DNA of 64,000 bases from Streptomyces sp. CB09001 (GCF_003369795.1 NZ_CP026730.1:5881001-5945000), one strand, 5' to 3'; shown: positions 16,496 through 25,907, counted from the first letter of the stretch. Numbers and translations: made by a program. The notes: generated from the letters alone by a model not told the origin.

Positions 16496-17635
16496 ATGGC
16501 GACGCCCGATTCCTACCTCCACCGAGCCCCGTCGGACCTGCCCTACTTCAGTGCGGACGCCGACACCTACCTCGCCCGCACCCAGCTGCGCGACCTCGAC
16601 AAGACGCGTCCGCTGCGGGTGCTGTCCGAGGAGGACTTCGCCCACTGGCAGACGTACGGCTACGTCGTCGTGAAGCAGGCGATACCCGCCGACTCCGCGC
16701 GCCGACTGCTCGACTTCGCCTGGGAGTTCCAGGGCCTGGACCCCGAACGCCCCGACACCTGGTACCAGGACCGCGAGTACCGCTCCGACCTCGACCGGGA
16801 GCTGCACATCTACGGCTTCGTCGAGGCGTACCACCACCAGCTCATCTGGGACAGCCGCCAGACGCAGCGCGTCTACGACGCCTTCGTCGACGTGTGGGAC
16901 TGCGAGGAGCTGTGGGTCACCCTGGACCGGCTCAACCTCAACCCGCCCAACACGGGCAACCGCGACCGCGCCCTGATCGACAAGCCGGACCGCGGCTTCG
17001 ACATCGACCTGCACTGGGACGTGGACACCACGCTCGGCGTCCTGCCCCAGCGGGTCCAGGGCATCATCGCGCTCAACGACACCAAGCCGGACCACGGCGG
17101 CTTCCAGTGCTGCCCCGAGCTGTTCCGCCGCTTCGACCGCTGGAAGGCCCTCCAGCCCGACGGCCGCGACCCGATCCGGCCCGCGATCGACCGCGAGGAC
17201 ATGCCCGTCGTACGGCCCGACCTGGAGGCCGGCGACCTGCTCATCTGGAACGGCCTGCTGGCCCACGGCGTCGCCCCCAACGTCTCCGGCGAGGGCGTGC
17301 GCGCGGTGCAGTACCTGTCGATGATGCCCGCGCTGGAGTCCCACCGCACCCTGCGCGACTCCCGCGTCGACTCCTGGCGCACCCTCGCCACCCCCGACTG
17401 GAACGTCACCCTCCTCGGCGACGCCCACCGGCACGAGTCCGAACGCTACGGCCCCGCCGAACTGACCGACCTCGGCGCCAGGCTGCTCGGCCTGAGGTCC
17501 TGGCACGCGGCCGCCGGCGCCGAAGGCGGCGACCAGGACAGCGAGAACAGCGACCAGGACAGCGACCAGGACAGCGACCAGGACAGCGACCGTAACGAGG
17601 CCACCGGGGACGGCGCATGCGCAGCATCTGCCTGA
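16496..17635 (+). CDS. Phytanoyl-CoA dioxygenase (PhyH) family 2-oxoglutarate/Fe(II) oxygenase
   Basis: The 379-residue product has the cupin-type facial triad in DLHWDVDTTLG (His173, Asp175) and GLLAHGVAPN (His257), plus Arg269 in GEGVRAVQYL for 2-oxoglutarate. Such enzymes hydroxylate or halogenate small molecules; the substrate here is unknown. The last about 30 residues are an acidic Asp-Gln-Asp-Ser repeat tail. ATG 16496 has GGAG seven bases upstream; GTG 16349 would add 49 Pro/Ala-rich residues and cannot be excluded. It heads an operon whose next start lies 19 bp inside its end, and its promoter region carries a DasR-like box. Confidence 0.85.
   Translation: MATPDSYLHRAPSDLPYFSADADTYLARTQLRDLDKTRPLRVLSEEDFAHWQTYGYVVVKQAIPADSARRLLDFAWEFQGLDPERPDTWYQDREYRSDLDRELHIYGFVEAYHHQLIWDSRQTQRVYDAFVDVWDCEELWVTLDRLNLNPPNTGNRDRALIDKPDRGFDIDLHWDVDTTLGVLPQRVQGIIALNDTKPDHGGFQCCPELFRRFDRWKALQPDGRDPIRPAIDREDMPVVRPDLEAGDLLIWNGLLAHGVAPNVSGEGVRAVQYLSMMPALESHRTLRDSRVDSWRTLATPDWNVTLLGDAHRHESERYGPAELTDLGARLLGLRSWHAAAGAEGGDQDSENSDQDSDQDSDQDSDRNEATGDGACAASA
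17531..17592 (+). repeat. 12-bp tandem repeats coding an Asp-Gln-Asp-Ser tail
   Basis: The unit GACCAGGACAGC occurs once, is followed by a variant unit, and then recurs three more times in register before decaying. It encodes DQDS repeats at the oxygenase C-terminus. The in-frame 12-bp period allows length change without frame loss. Confidence 0.85.
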
Positions 17636-18945
17636 CCCTGCCCACCAACCGGCACTGCCCGGACACCGTCGCGGCCCTGGGCGAGGAAGCCGTCTACGCC
17701 GCCGACCACTTCGACATCGATGTCCACCTGCTCGTCCTCGACTCCTGCCCGCCCGAGGAACACGCCGCCCACGCCGCCGCGTTACGGCGGCTGCCGGCCC
17801 ACCCCCGGATCACGGCGCACCACCTCGACGAGGCCGCCCAGCGCGACTTCCTGACCCGGGTGGCGGCCCGCTCCGGCAGCGCCAAGCCCGAACTGCTCCT
17901 CGACCTGATGCTCCCCGACGGGGTGTCCTACGGTGCCTGCACCAACCGCGCCTTCCTGATCGCGGCCGCGCTCGGCTGCGAGTCCGTCCACCGCCGGGAC
18001 TCCGACAGCCGCTACCAGAGCGTGGCCGGCCGTACCGTCTTCCCCGTCCACCACGAGCTGCTCTCCCTCGGCAAACGCGCCGCCGAGGCCGTGTCCGGCG
18101 TCACCGAGCCGGTCGCCCTCCCGGACGGCCTCCTCCAGCGACCGGTCGCCATGGTCGGCAGCTCCTTCGTGGGAGAACTCTCCGTCGACATCGCGCAGAT
18201 ACGGGACGCCGACCCCGCTGTCTACCACGACGTCGTCTCCCTCTGGGCCCCCGAGGGCTGGTCCGCCGAGCAGAAGCGCGCACTGGTCGAGGAGTCCTTC
18301 ACCGGCGCGGGTACCGCACCCTTCACGGCGGACCACTCGCTGCTGACGGTGGTCGACCCGATGCGCGTGGACATGTGCAACATCGCCTTCCACGGGGCGA
18401 CGGTCAGCGAGCGCGTGCCGCTGCCGCCCGCCCGGGACACCATCGGCAGCGACTACTTCCTCATCCACCTCGTGCACGACGCCCGGCTGCCGGGCGTGCT
18501 GCACAACCGGAACATCGTCAACTACCACACCGGCGAACGCCGGACGGAACCCGGCTTCCTCGCCTACCAGACCCGCTTCGCCAAGTTCCTGCTGTCGATG
18601 CTGTACTTCCACCACGTCTACGACCGCATGGCCGAGGCGGGCGACGCCCTGCTGGACGAACACGGCCGGGCCCGCCCCGACACCGTCGCCGCCCTGGCCC
18701 GCGAGAGCACCGGCCTCGACACCGCGGAGAACGTCCGCCGGCTCGACGCCCTCGACACCGCCTACCGCCGACTCGGCGGCAGATACGCCGACTTCGCCGA
18801 CCTGCTGGCCGGCCGCCGCGCCCGCCTCCTGGACGAGGCACGCGGCGACATGGCCGACTTCGCGCTGCTGACCGAGGCGTGGGAGTCCATGGTGGCCGCG
18901 GCGAGGACCACCCCCGTCCTCCTGTCCGAGGGGCAGCCGCGGTGA
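17617..18945 (+). CDS. DUF6271-like protein, possible GT-A-fold transferase
   Basis: The 442-residue protein starts MRSICLTLPTN, a beta-strand typical of a nucleotide-diphospho-sugar fold, followed by VHLLVLDSCPP and a later SVHRRDSDSRYQ segment with an Asp-x-Asp pair (residues 128 and 130). This pattern resembles family 2 glycosyltransferases, where the pair binds metal and nucleotide sugar. I believe the family is DUF6271, which has no assigned function. Its start overlaps the oxygenase gene by 19 bp and its stop overlaps the decarboxylase start, so it belongs to the same pathway. The transferase role is an inference. Confidence 0.7.
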   Translation: MRSICLTLPTNRHCPDTVAALGEEAVYAADHFDIDVHLLVLDSCPPEEHAAHAAALRRLPAHPRITAHHLDEAAQRDFLTRVAARSGSAKPELLLDLMLPDGVSYGACTNRAFLIAAALGCESVHRRDSDSRYQSVAGRTVFPVHHELLSLGKRAAEAVSGVTEPVALPDGLLQRPVAMVGSSFVGELSVDIAQIRDADPAVYHDVVSLWAPEGWSAEQKRALVEESFTGAGTAPFTADHSLLTVVDPMRVDMCNIAFHGATVSERVPLPPARDTIGSDYFLIHLVHDARLPGVLHNRNIVNYHTGERRTEPGFLAYQTRFAKFLLSMLYFHHVYDRMAEAGDALLDEHGRARPDTVAALARESTGLDTAENVRRLDALDTAYRRLGGRYADFADLLAGRRARLLDEARGDMADFALLTEAWESMVAAARTTPVLLSEGQPR

Positions 18946-20150
18946 GCGCCCCGACGGCCGCGGACCTCGGCGAACCCCTGGCCGCCGCGCTCGCCGCCGC
19001 CACCGAGGACCGGCTCGTCTACGACCTGGCCGGCATCGAGCGGCGCCACGACACCCTGCGGGAAGAACTGCCCGGCGTACAGGTGCGGTTCGCCATGAAG
19101 GCCTGCCCGGTCGACGAGGTGCTCGCCGCCCTGGCCGGCCGGGGCGCCGGTGCCGACGCGGCGAGCCCCGGCGAGGTCGAGCAGGCGCTGCGGGCCGGAG
19201 TGCCGGCCGGCCGCGTGCACTACGGCAACACCGTGAAGTCCGACCGGAACATCGCCGAGGCGTACCGGCTCGGCGTGCGCACCTTCGCCACCGACAGCCT
19301 CCAGGACGTGGCCGCCCTCGCCGCCCACGCACCCGGTGCCCGCGTGTTCTGCCGGGTGGCGACCGGCGGGGCGGGCGCGCTGTGGGGGCTGAGCAACAAG
19401 TTCGGCTGCCCGCCCGGCGACGCCGTCCGGGTGCTGGCGGCGGCCCGGGACGCCGGGCTCGTCCCGGCCGGCCTGTCCGTGCACGTCGGCTCCCAGCAGA
19501 TGACGAGCGAGGCCTGGCACGGCGCCGTCGACGACCTGGGCGACGTGCTGCGCGCACTCGCCCGGCGCGGCATCCGCGTCGACCACGTCAACCTCGGCGG
19601 CGGCCTGCCCGCGCTCGGCTACCGCGACCGGCACGGCACCCCCCTCGACCCACCGCTGGACAAGATCTTCGCGGTGATCCGGGAGGGCATGGACGAACTG
19701 CGCCGGATCCACGGCGGCCACCTGGACTTCGTCGTCGAACCCGGGCGGCACCTCGTCGCCGACCACGGGGCGATCCGCGCCCACGTCGCCCGCCTCACCG
19801 AGCGCCGGGCGGCCGACGGCGGGCGGCGGCACTGGCTCTACCTGAGCTGCGGCAAGTTCAACGGCCTGTACGAGATGGACGCCCTGCAGTACCGGCTGGT
19901 CTTCCCGGGCCACCCCGACGGCCCGTACGTCCCGGCCGTGGTCGCCGGGCCCACCTGCGACAGCGACGACGCCTACTCCCACGAGGAGGGGCTGGTCCCG
20001 GTGCCCGCGGCGCTGTCCTCGGGCGACCCGGTCTGGGTGCTGTCCTGCGGCGCCTACGCGACCAGCTACACGACCCGGGGCTTCAACGGCTTCGCCCCGC
20101 TCCCGTACGCCTTCGCGGGCCGCCCGGAGGGGACCGGCGCCGATGACTGA
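18942..20150 (+). CDS. Fold-type III PLP-dependent decarboxylase (ornithine/diaminopimelate decarboxylase family)
   Basis: The 402-residue protein has Lys53 in FAMKACP for the PLP Schiff base, HVGSQ, the phosphate-binding NLGGGLPAL, EPGRHLV, and a GPTCDSDD motif carrying the catalytic Cys of ornithine-decarboxylase-like enzymes. It should decarboxylate a basic amino acid or a derivative to an amine. Start is GTG 18942, overlapping the previous stop. Presence in an operon with an oxygenase, an acetyltransferase and an exporter argues for a specialised rather than housekeeping polyamine role. The exact substrate cannot be read from sequence. Confidence 0.88.
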   Translation: MSAPTAADLGEPLAAALAAATEDRLVYDLAGIERRHDTLREELPGVQVRFAMKACPVDEVLAALAGRGAGADAASPGEVEQALRAGVPAGRVHYGNTVKSDRNIAEAYRLGVRTFATDSLQDVAALAAHAPGARVFCRVATGGAGALWGLSNKFGCPPGDAVRVLAAARDAGLVPAGLSVHVGSQQMTSEAWHGAVDDLGDVLRALARRGIRVDHVNLGGGLPALGYRDRHGTPLDPPLDKIFAVIREGMDELRRIHGGHLDFVVEPGRHLVADHGAIRAHVARLTERRAADGGRRHWLYLSCGKFNGLYEMDALQYRLVFPGHPDGPYVPAVVAGPTCDSDDAYSHEEGLVPVPAALSSGDPVWVLSCGAYATSYTTRGFNGFAPLPYAFAGRPEGTGADD

Positions 20151-20712
20151 GACCGTGCGCGTACGCCCCCTCGCCGACGGGGACTGGGACGCGGTCGTGG
20201 CGCTGGAGCGGGACGTCTACACCGGCCTCGGCCTGTCGGAGGGCCGGGCAGCGCTCCAGTCCAGGGCGGCGGCGTCGCCGGACACCTGCTTCGTGGTGGA
20301 CGTCGGCACCCGTACGGCGGGCTACGTGCTCGCCCTGCCCTATCCGCCGCACCGCTACCCGGACCTGACGCGGACGGAGGCGGCCCGGGACGCGTTCGAG
20401 CCCGGGAACCTCCACCTCCACGACATCGTCGTCGCCCCCGGGCTGCGCCGCAGGGGGCTCGGGCGGCACCTCCTGCACCACCTCACCGCCACCGCCCGGG
20501 CACGCGGGGACGAGCGGATCTCCCTGGTCGCCGTGGGCGGCACCGAGCGGTTCTGGTCGGCGCGCGGCTTCGTGGCCGAGCCGGGGGTGGTGCCGGCCGG
20601 CGAATACGGCGGCGACGCCGTCTACATGGCCAAGCCGGTGGCGGCCGCCCGGCGGACCCGGCCCCGGCCGTCCCTCTCCCCGCCCGTCCCCACCCTGCGC
20701 GAAGTGAGCTGA
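20143..20712 (+). CDS. GNAT family N-acetyltransferase
   Basis: The 189-residue protein has the acetyl-CoA motif A VVAPGLRRRGLGRHLL (about residues 96-111), preceded by the strand LHLHDI and followed by a motif-B like FWSARGFVAEPG. It likely acetylates an amine made by the upstream decarboxylase, either as a biosynthetic or a self-protection step. Its ATG overlaps the decarboxylase end by eight bases. The C-terminal about 25 residues are Arg/Pro-rich. Confidence 0.85.
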   Translation: MTETVRVRPLADGDWDAVVALERDVYTGLGLSEGRAALQSRAAASPDTCFVVDVGTRTAGYVLALPYPPHRYPDLTRTEAARDAFEPGNLHLHDIVVAPGLRRRGLGRHLLHHLTATARARGDERISLVAVGGTERFWSARGFVAEPGVVPAGEYGGDAVYMAKPVAAARRTRPRPSLSPPVPTLREVS

Positions 20713-20718
20713 TTGCGC

Positions 20719-21954
20719 GTGACCCGTCTCCACGACCCCTTCCGGCGCGGCCAGCTGGCGATCGCCGCGCTGTTCCTGTCCCTCGGCTTCCAGTACGCCA
20801 CCTGGGCCGCGCGGATCCCGGCCATCAAGACCGACCTCGGCCTGAGCGCGGCCGAGGTGGGGGTGCTCCTGATGGCCGCGGGGGTCGGGGCGGCGGTGTC
20901 CTTCCCGGCGGTGGCCTGGCTGATGCGCCGGATGGGCTCGCGGCGGCTGGCCCTGCTGTCCCAGCTGGGCCTGGCCCTGCTGCTGCTCGCCCTGGCGGCG
21001 GCGCCCAACTACCCGGTGGCCCTGCTGGTGATGTGCGCCGACGGCGTCCTCGTGGGCTGCCTGAACGTGGCCATGAACGCACAGGGCGCCGCCCTGGAGA
21101 CACGGCACGAACGCAACACGATGGCGAAGCTGCACGCCGTCTTCAGCGCCGGCTCCCTGCTCGCGGCCCTGCTCGCCTCCGGCATGACCGCCGCCACCGG
21201 ATCGGTCCCCGCGCACTTTGGTGTCGCCGTCGTCCTCCTCGCCGCACTGGGCCTGACGGCGCGCACCGGACTGCTCGACGAGGACGCCCCCGCCGACCGG
21301 CCGGACCCGGCCGACGACGGGGCGGCCCAGGCCGACGCCCCGGCCGCCGACGACCCGAAGCCGGTCCGCCGCCGCTGGACCGTCCCCTCGCGCCTGACCC
21401 TGTGGATGTGCTGCGCCATGGTCTTCGGCACGGTCGCCGAGGGCGCCATGAACGACTGGTCCGCCCTCTACCTGAAGGACATCGCCGAGGCCTCGGCGGA
21501 ACTCGCCCCGCTCGGCATCGCCGTGGTGTCCGGGATGATGGTCGTCGCCCGCCTCTTCGCCGACGGCTGGCGCGGCCGCTGGGGCGACGGACGGGTCGTC
21601 CTGCTGGGCAGCACCGTGGCCGGTGCCGGTCTCGCCGTCGCCCTGGTCAGCGGCGGCGTCGCCCCGGCGCTCGCCGGCTTCGCCTGCATGGGCCTGGGCA
21701 TCGCCGCCGTGACCCCCTGCGTCTACGCCGCCGCCGCCCGGCAGGGCTCGGACGCGCTGACCCTGGTCGCTGCCATGGGCACCACGGGGCTGCTGGCCGG
21801 GCCGCCGCTCATCGGCTTCGTCGCCGGGGCGAGCAACCTGGCCTGGGGCATGGGCGCCGTGGCCGCCTCGGCGGGCGCCGTCGCCCTGTGCAGTACCCGC
21901 ATCCGCTGGACCGCCCCGGCCACCGTCGCGCCGAGCGAGGCCACCCCCGCCTGA
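20719..21954 (+). CDS. MFS transporter, probable exporter
   Basis: About twelve hydrophobic segments are visible, with the loop 2-3 motif WLMRRMGSRR typical of major facilitator proteins and a central hydrophilic loop rich in Asp/Ala/Pro (about residues 190-220). TTG 20713 and GTG 20719 are both possible starts; GTG is preferred because GAAGTGAG stands about ten bases upstream. It follows the GNAT gene directly and is the last gene of the operon, fitting export of the pathway product. Substrate is unknown. Confidence 0.85.
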   Translation: MTRLHDPFRRGQLAIAALFLSLGFQYATWAARIPAIKTDLGLSAAEVGVLLMAAGVGAAVSFPAVAWLMRRMGSRRLALLSQLGLALLLLALAAAPNYPVALLVMCADGVLVGCLNVAMNAQGAALETRHERNTMAKLHAVFSAGSLLAALLASGMTAATGSVPAHFGVAVVLLAALGLTARTGLLDEDAPADRPDPADDGAAQADAPAADDPKPVRRRWTVPSRLTLWMCCAMVFGTVAEGAMNDWSALYLKDIAEASAELAPLGIAVVSGMMVVARLFADGWRGRWGDGRVVLLGSTVAGAGLAVALVSGGVAPALAGFACMGLGIAAVTPCVYAAAARQGSDALTLVAAMGTTGLLAGPPLIGFVAGASNLAWGMGAVAASAGAVALCSTRIRWTAPATVAPSEATPA

Positions 21955-22011
21955 GCACACCCCGGCCGCCGTGCACCAGCCCGCCCGCCGTGCAACCAGC
22001 CCGGCCGCCGT

Positions 22012-22830
22012 TCACCACCCCGGCCGCGCCCGCCGCCCGAACAGCAGCCCGGGCGGCTCCGGCGGGCGCGGGGTGCCACGCCGCAGGGGCCAGGCGATCA
22101 GCATGCCGACGACGAAGCCCACGACGTGGGCCACGTACGCCACCGTGCCCGCGTCGGACACGGCGCCGCCGGAGGAGTAGACCGCCTGGAGCCCGAACCA
22201 GAAGCCCAGCACCAGCCAGGCCGGCAGCCGCAGCGGCAGGAAGATCAGGAAGGGCACCAGCACCCAGACGCGGGCCTTCGGATACAGCACCAGATAGGCG
22301 CCGAGCACCCCGGCGACCGCGCCCGACGCGCCGATCAGCGGGGCACCCGAGTCGGCGTTGAGGAGCGCGAAGCCGTAGGTCGCCGCGTAGCCGCAGACGC
22401 CGTAGAAGAGCAGGAAGGGGACGTGGCCCATCCGGTCCTCGACGTTGTTGCCGAAGATCCACAGGAAGAGCATGTTGCCCAGCAGGTGCAGCCAGCCGCC
22501 GTGCAGGAACATCGCCGTCAGGACGCTCAGCTCCGGCGACTTGTCGTAGCCGGGCGGCGCGACCACGCAGCCGGGCCCCTGCGGGCCGACCCCCACGGCG
22601 CCGGTGGGCACCAGGCGGGGCATCCGGTGCTGGAGCAGCTCCTGCGGCACCGCCGCCCAGTGGTCCAGGAAGGCCTGGAGGTCGCACATCTGCGCGAGGC
22701 TGCCGTCGCCCGAGGCGGACCCGGCCATGCCGGGGGTGAACAGGAACACCAGGACGTTCGCGAGGATCAGGGCGTACGTCACCCACGGGGTGCGGCGCGC
22801 CGGGTTCACGTCATGGACGGGGATGACCAC
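22012..22830 (-). CDS. Rhomboid family intramembrane serine protease
   Basis: The 272-residue membrane protein has the rhomboid catalytic serine in GASGAVAGVLGAY and the catalytic histidine in AYVAHVVGF, plus HGGWLHLLGNMLFLW of the conserved core. Six or seven hydrophobic segments are apparent, with a long extracytoplasmic loop (about residues 38-100) rich in Gly/Pro. Start is GTG 22830. It cleaves membrane-anchored substrates; none can be named. It converges with the MFS gene and stands alone. Confidence 0.9.
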   Translation of the reverse strand: MVIPVHDVNPARRTPWVTYALILANVLVFLFTPGMAGSASGDGSLAQMCDLQAFLDHWAAVPQELLQHRMPRLVPTGAVGVGPQGPGCVVAPPGYDKSPELSVLTAMFLHGGWLHLLGNMLFLWIFGNNVEDRMGHVPFLLFYGVCGYAATYGFALLNADSGAPLIGASGAVAGVLGAYLVLYPKARVWVLVPFLIFLPLRLPAWLVLGFWFGLQAVYSSGGAVSDAGTVAYVAHVVGFVVGMLIAWPLRRGTPRPPEPPGLLFGRRARPGW

Positions 22831-22965
22831 GAGACAGTACTGCCCGCCCGTCCGGCGGTGAACCGGTCCGCTCGTTGAACGCCCCCGTCCGTGTGTACGT
22901 ATGCCCTCTCAACCGCCCGCGGCCCGGGGAAGGCGGGACGCGGGGACGACGTGAGGAAACAGGCG

Positions 22966-23328
22966 ATGAACGAACGGGTCACACCGGCTCCGGCGATGCA
23001 CGCCCTGCCCGACGGCGAGGCCGAGGTCGCCCTCGTGCTCCGCCTTCCGTGGGAGGACGTCGCCCGGCTCGGTCAGGAGGCGGGCCGGCTGGCGGCGCAG
23101 ATGCAGCGGCCCGTGACACTGGACGAGGCGGTGAGCCACCGGCTGCGCTCCGCGCGCGGCGCGTCCCACGCCAAGCCGGCCGGTGAGCAGCCGCCCGCGG
23201 TACGCACCCCGGTACCGGCGACCGCCCCGGCGTCGATGGGCGCCCCGGCATCGGTGTCCTCCCTGCCGGCGCGGCCCCCGGCCGAGCAGGCACGGCAGGC
23301 CATCGACCGGATCAACGGCACCGCCTGA
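22966..23328 (+). CDS. Small conserved hypothetical protein
   Basis: The 120-residue product begins MNERVTPAPAMHALPDGEAE and has one ordered stretch, VALVLRLPWEDVARLGQEAG, followed by a Pro/Ala-rich C-terminal half ending in a short helix. ATG 22966 follows GAGGAAA by eight bases; longer readings start at 22891 without a ribosome site. No signal peptide, metal site or enzyme motif is seen. The function is unknown. Confidence 0.6.
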   Translation: MNERVTPAPAMHALPDGEAEVALVLRLPWEDVARLGQEAGRLAAQMQRPVTLDEAVSHRLRSARGASHAKPAGEQPPAVRTPVPATAPASMGAPASVSSLPARPPAEQARQAIDRINGTA

Positions 23329-23341
23329 CCGGCGGACGCCC

Positions 23342-24739
23342 TCAGCGCTGCCGCTCGACCTCCCGCGCCGCCTTGCGGGCGGCCACCAGCACCGGGTCCC
23401 ACACCGGCGAGAAGGGCGGCGCGTAACCGAGGTCCAGGGCGGTCATCCGCTCGACCGTCATCCCGGCCGTGAGGGCCACCGCGGCGATGTCGACCCGCTT
23501 GCCCGCGCCCTCACGGCCGACGATCTGCACGCCGAGCAGCCGCCCGGTGCGCCGCTCGGCCAGCATCTTCACCGTCATGGGGGAGGCGTTCGGGTAGTAG
23601 CCCGCGCGGCTGGTGGACTCGATGGTCGCCGTCACGAACCGCAGCCCCGCCCGCAGCGCGTCCTTCTCCCGGAGGCCGGTCCGGGCGATCTCCAGGTCGC
23701 AGACCTTGCTGACCGCCGTGCCGACCACCCCCGGGAAGGTGGCGTAGCCGCCGCCCACGTTGGTGCCGACCACCTGCCCGTGCTTGTTGGCGTGCGTACC
23801 CAGCGGAATGTGCCGCTCCTGGCCGGAGACCAGGTCGAGCACCTCCACGCAGTCGCCGCCCGCCCAGATGTTCTCGTGGCCGCGCACCCGCATCGCCAGG
23901 TCGGTCAGCAGCCCGCCGTGGGCGCCGAGCGGCAGTCCCGCCGTCGCGGCGAGCCCCGTCTCGGGGCGCACACCGATGCCGAGCACCACCACGTCCGCCG
24001 GGAACTCGGCGTCCTCCGTCGCCACCGCCCGGACCCGGCCGTCGTCCCCGGTCAGCACCCCGGTGACCTCGGTGTCGTTCACCATGGTGATGCCGAGGCC
24101 CTCCATCGCCCCGTGCACCATGCGGCCCATGTCCGGGTCCAGCGTCGACATCGGCTCCCGGCCGCGGTTGACGACCGTCACCTCGTAGCCGCGGTTGATC
24201 AGCGCCTCGGCCATCTCCACGCCGATGTACCCGGCGCCGACGACCACCGCGCGACGGCCACGCGTGCGTGCCAGCGAGTCCAGCAGCGCCTGCCCGTCGT
24301 CCAGGGTCTGCACCCCGTGCACGCCGGGCGCGTCGATGCCCGGCAGCTCCGGCCGGACCGGCCGGGCCCCGGTCCCGATCACGAGCTTGTCGTACGGCGT
24401 CCAGGACTCCGCCCCGGAATCGACGTCACGCGCGCGGACCCGCCCGCCGGCCACGTCGATCTCCGTGACCTCGGTGCGCATCCTGAGGTCGATGTCCCGG
24501 GCGCGGTGCTCCTCGGGGGTGCGCGCGATCAGTGCCTCCCGTTCGGTCACGTCGCCGCCGACCCAGTACGGGATGCCGCACGCCGAGAACGAGCTGAAGT
24601 GACCGCGCTCGAACGCCACGATCTCCAGCTCGTCCGGGCCCTTCAGCCGGCGTGCCTGCGACGCCGCGGACATGCCCGCGGCGTCGCCGCCGATCACCAC
24701 CAGCCGCTCGCTCTTCCCGTCCCCGGCGCTCATGTTCAT
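23342..24739 (-). CDS. FAD-dependent CoA-disulfide reductase/NADH oxidase-like oxidoreductase
   Basis: The 465-residue flavoprotein has the FAD fold VIGGDAAGMSAASQARRL, the single redox cysteine in SFSACGIPYWVGG typical of CoA-disulfide reductases, an NAD(P)H fold VVVGAGYIGVEMAEAL, and the FAD-ribityl motif IWAGGDCVEV. These enzymes reduce CoA disulfide or related persulfides, or oxygen, with NAD(P)H. It is in the same direction as the DUF4349 lipoprotein gene upstream, 27 bp apart, so co-transcription is possible. Confidence 0.85.
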   Translation of the reverse strand: MNMSAGDGKSERLVVIGGDAAGMSAASQARRLKGPDELEIVAFERGHFSSFSACGIPYWVGGDVTEREALIARTPEEHRARDIDLRMRTEVTEIDVAGGRVRARDVDSGAESWTPYDKLVIGTGARPVRPELPGIDAPGVHGVQTLDDGQALLDSLARTRGRRAVVVGAGYIGVEMAEALINRGYEVTVVNRGREPMSTLDPDMGRMVHGAMEGLGITMVNDTEVTGVLTGDDGRVRAVATEDAEFPADVVVLGIGVRPETGLAATAGLPLGAHGGLLTDLAMRVRGHENIWAGGDCVEVLDLVSGQERHIPLGTHANKHGQVVGTNVGGGYATFPGVVGTAVSKVCDLEIARTGLREKDALRAGLRFVTATIESTSRAGYYPNASPMTVKMLAERRTGRLLGVQIVGREGAGKRVDIAAVALTAGMTVERMTALDLGYAPPFSPVWDPVLVAARKAAREVERQR

Positions 24740-24766
24740 GCGGACACGCTACGTGGGCGGGATCCT

Positions 24767-25732
24767 TCAGTCCCGCGCCCCGGGCTCCCCGCCGCGCGGT
24801 GCCTCCGGACGGCGCGGCAGCCGGGGGCGTACGACCCGCAGCCACAGCAGCGCGAGCAGCGCCGCCACCGCGGCGAACGGTGCCACCGCGCCCAGTACCA
24901 CCGCCACCCAGCGCAGCATCGTCACGAAGGCGTCCCAGCCGCCGGCCAGCGCGTCCGTGAACCCCGGGTCCTCGTCCTCCTTCTTCTCCTCGTGCCGCAC
25001 CGGTGTCTCCGACAGGGAGAGGGTGATCGTGGCCAGGCTCGTGCGGTCCCTCAGGGCCGCCTGCCGGGCGAGCAGCGCCTCCAGCTCCGCCTGACGGGTG
25101 CTCAGCTCGCCCTCCAGGCTCACCACGTCGCTCAGCTGCGTCGCCCGGTCCATCAGCTCGCGGACCCGGGCCACGCTCGCGCGCTGCGACTTCACGCGGC
25201 TGTCCACGTCCACCACCTGGTCGGTGACGTCCTCGGCCTTCGCGTCGCGCCGGAGCAGCTTCCCGGCGCCCTCCAGATCGTCGAGCACGTCCTCGTAGCG
25301 CTCCACGGGCACGCGCAGCGTCACCTCCGTCCGTTCGTGGCCCTCCGCGTCGCGGGTGGTGGACTCGTCGCCGACGTAGCCGCCGGCGTTCTCGGTCGCG
25401 GTCCGGGCCGCGTCGAGCGCCTTGGGCGTGTCCTTGACCTGAACGCTCAGGGAGACGGTGCGGATGATGTGGGTCGGCGTGAGCTTCGGCGGCGCGCTCG
25501 CCCCGGCCCGGTCGGCCCCGCCCTCACCGGCCGCGCCGGCCCGCCCGTCGGCCTGCGAGCCCTCCGCCTGCGAGCCCTGCTGCGGTGCGGCCGCCTTGGC
25601 GTTGCCGCCCGCGTCGGAGCCCGCGTCCGAGCCGCTGCAGCCGGTGACGGCGAGCGCCGTGGCCAGCAGCAGGCCGGCCAGGGCCCGGGCGGCCGGCAGG
25701 GACCTTCTCGTCGTTGTCCGTCGTGCCTGCAT
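24767..25732 (-). CDS. DUF4349 domain lipoprotein
   Basis: The 321-residue protein has a lipoprotein signal ending LAVTGC (lipidated Cys about residue 32), a low-complexity Ser/Ala/Gly linker, a DUF4349 domain with the typical TRDAEGHERTEVTLRVPVE segment and a coiled-coil (about 190-245; SRVKSQRASVARVRELMDR), then a C-terminal membrane helix followed by a basic tail. It is anchored outside with its C-terminus probably inside. ATG 25732 is the first good start. The function of this family is not established; an envelope-stress role has been speculated. Confidence 0.8.
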   Translation of the reverse strand: MQARRTTTRRSLPAARALAGLLLATALAVTGCSGSDAGSDAGGNAKAAAPQQGSQAEGSQADGRAGAAGEGGADRAGASAPPKLTPTHIIRTVSLSVQVKDTPKALDAARTATENAGGYVGDESTTRDAEGHERTEVTLRVPVERYEDVLDDLEGAGKLLRRDAKAEDVTDQVVDVDSRVKSQRASVARVRELMDRATQLSDVVSLEGELSTRQAELEALLARQAALRDRTSLATITLSLSETPVRHEEKKEDEDPGFTDALAGGWDAFVTMLRWVAVVLGAVAPFAAVAALLALLWLRVVRPRLPRRPEAPRGGEPGARD

Positions 25733-25907
25733 CGTGGGTACCCCCCGGTCGTGGCGACTGATGTCTCTATGACGCACGAGGGGGCTCGTACGACGGCGCG
25801 GAACGGTCCCGAAGAGATCACGGTCCGGACTCGCGGGACCTGTGGGCCGCCCGGCGGGGCCGTTCGGCCCCCGGGGCTGTGCCGGCGGGGTCTGAGACGC
25901 TGGGGGC

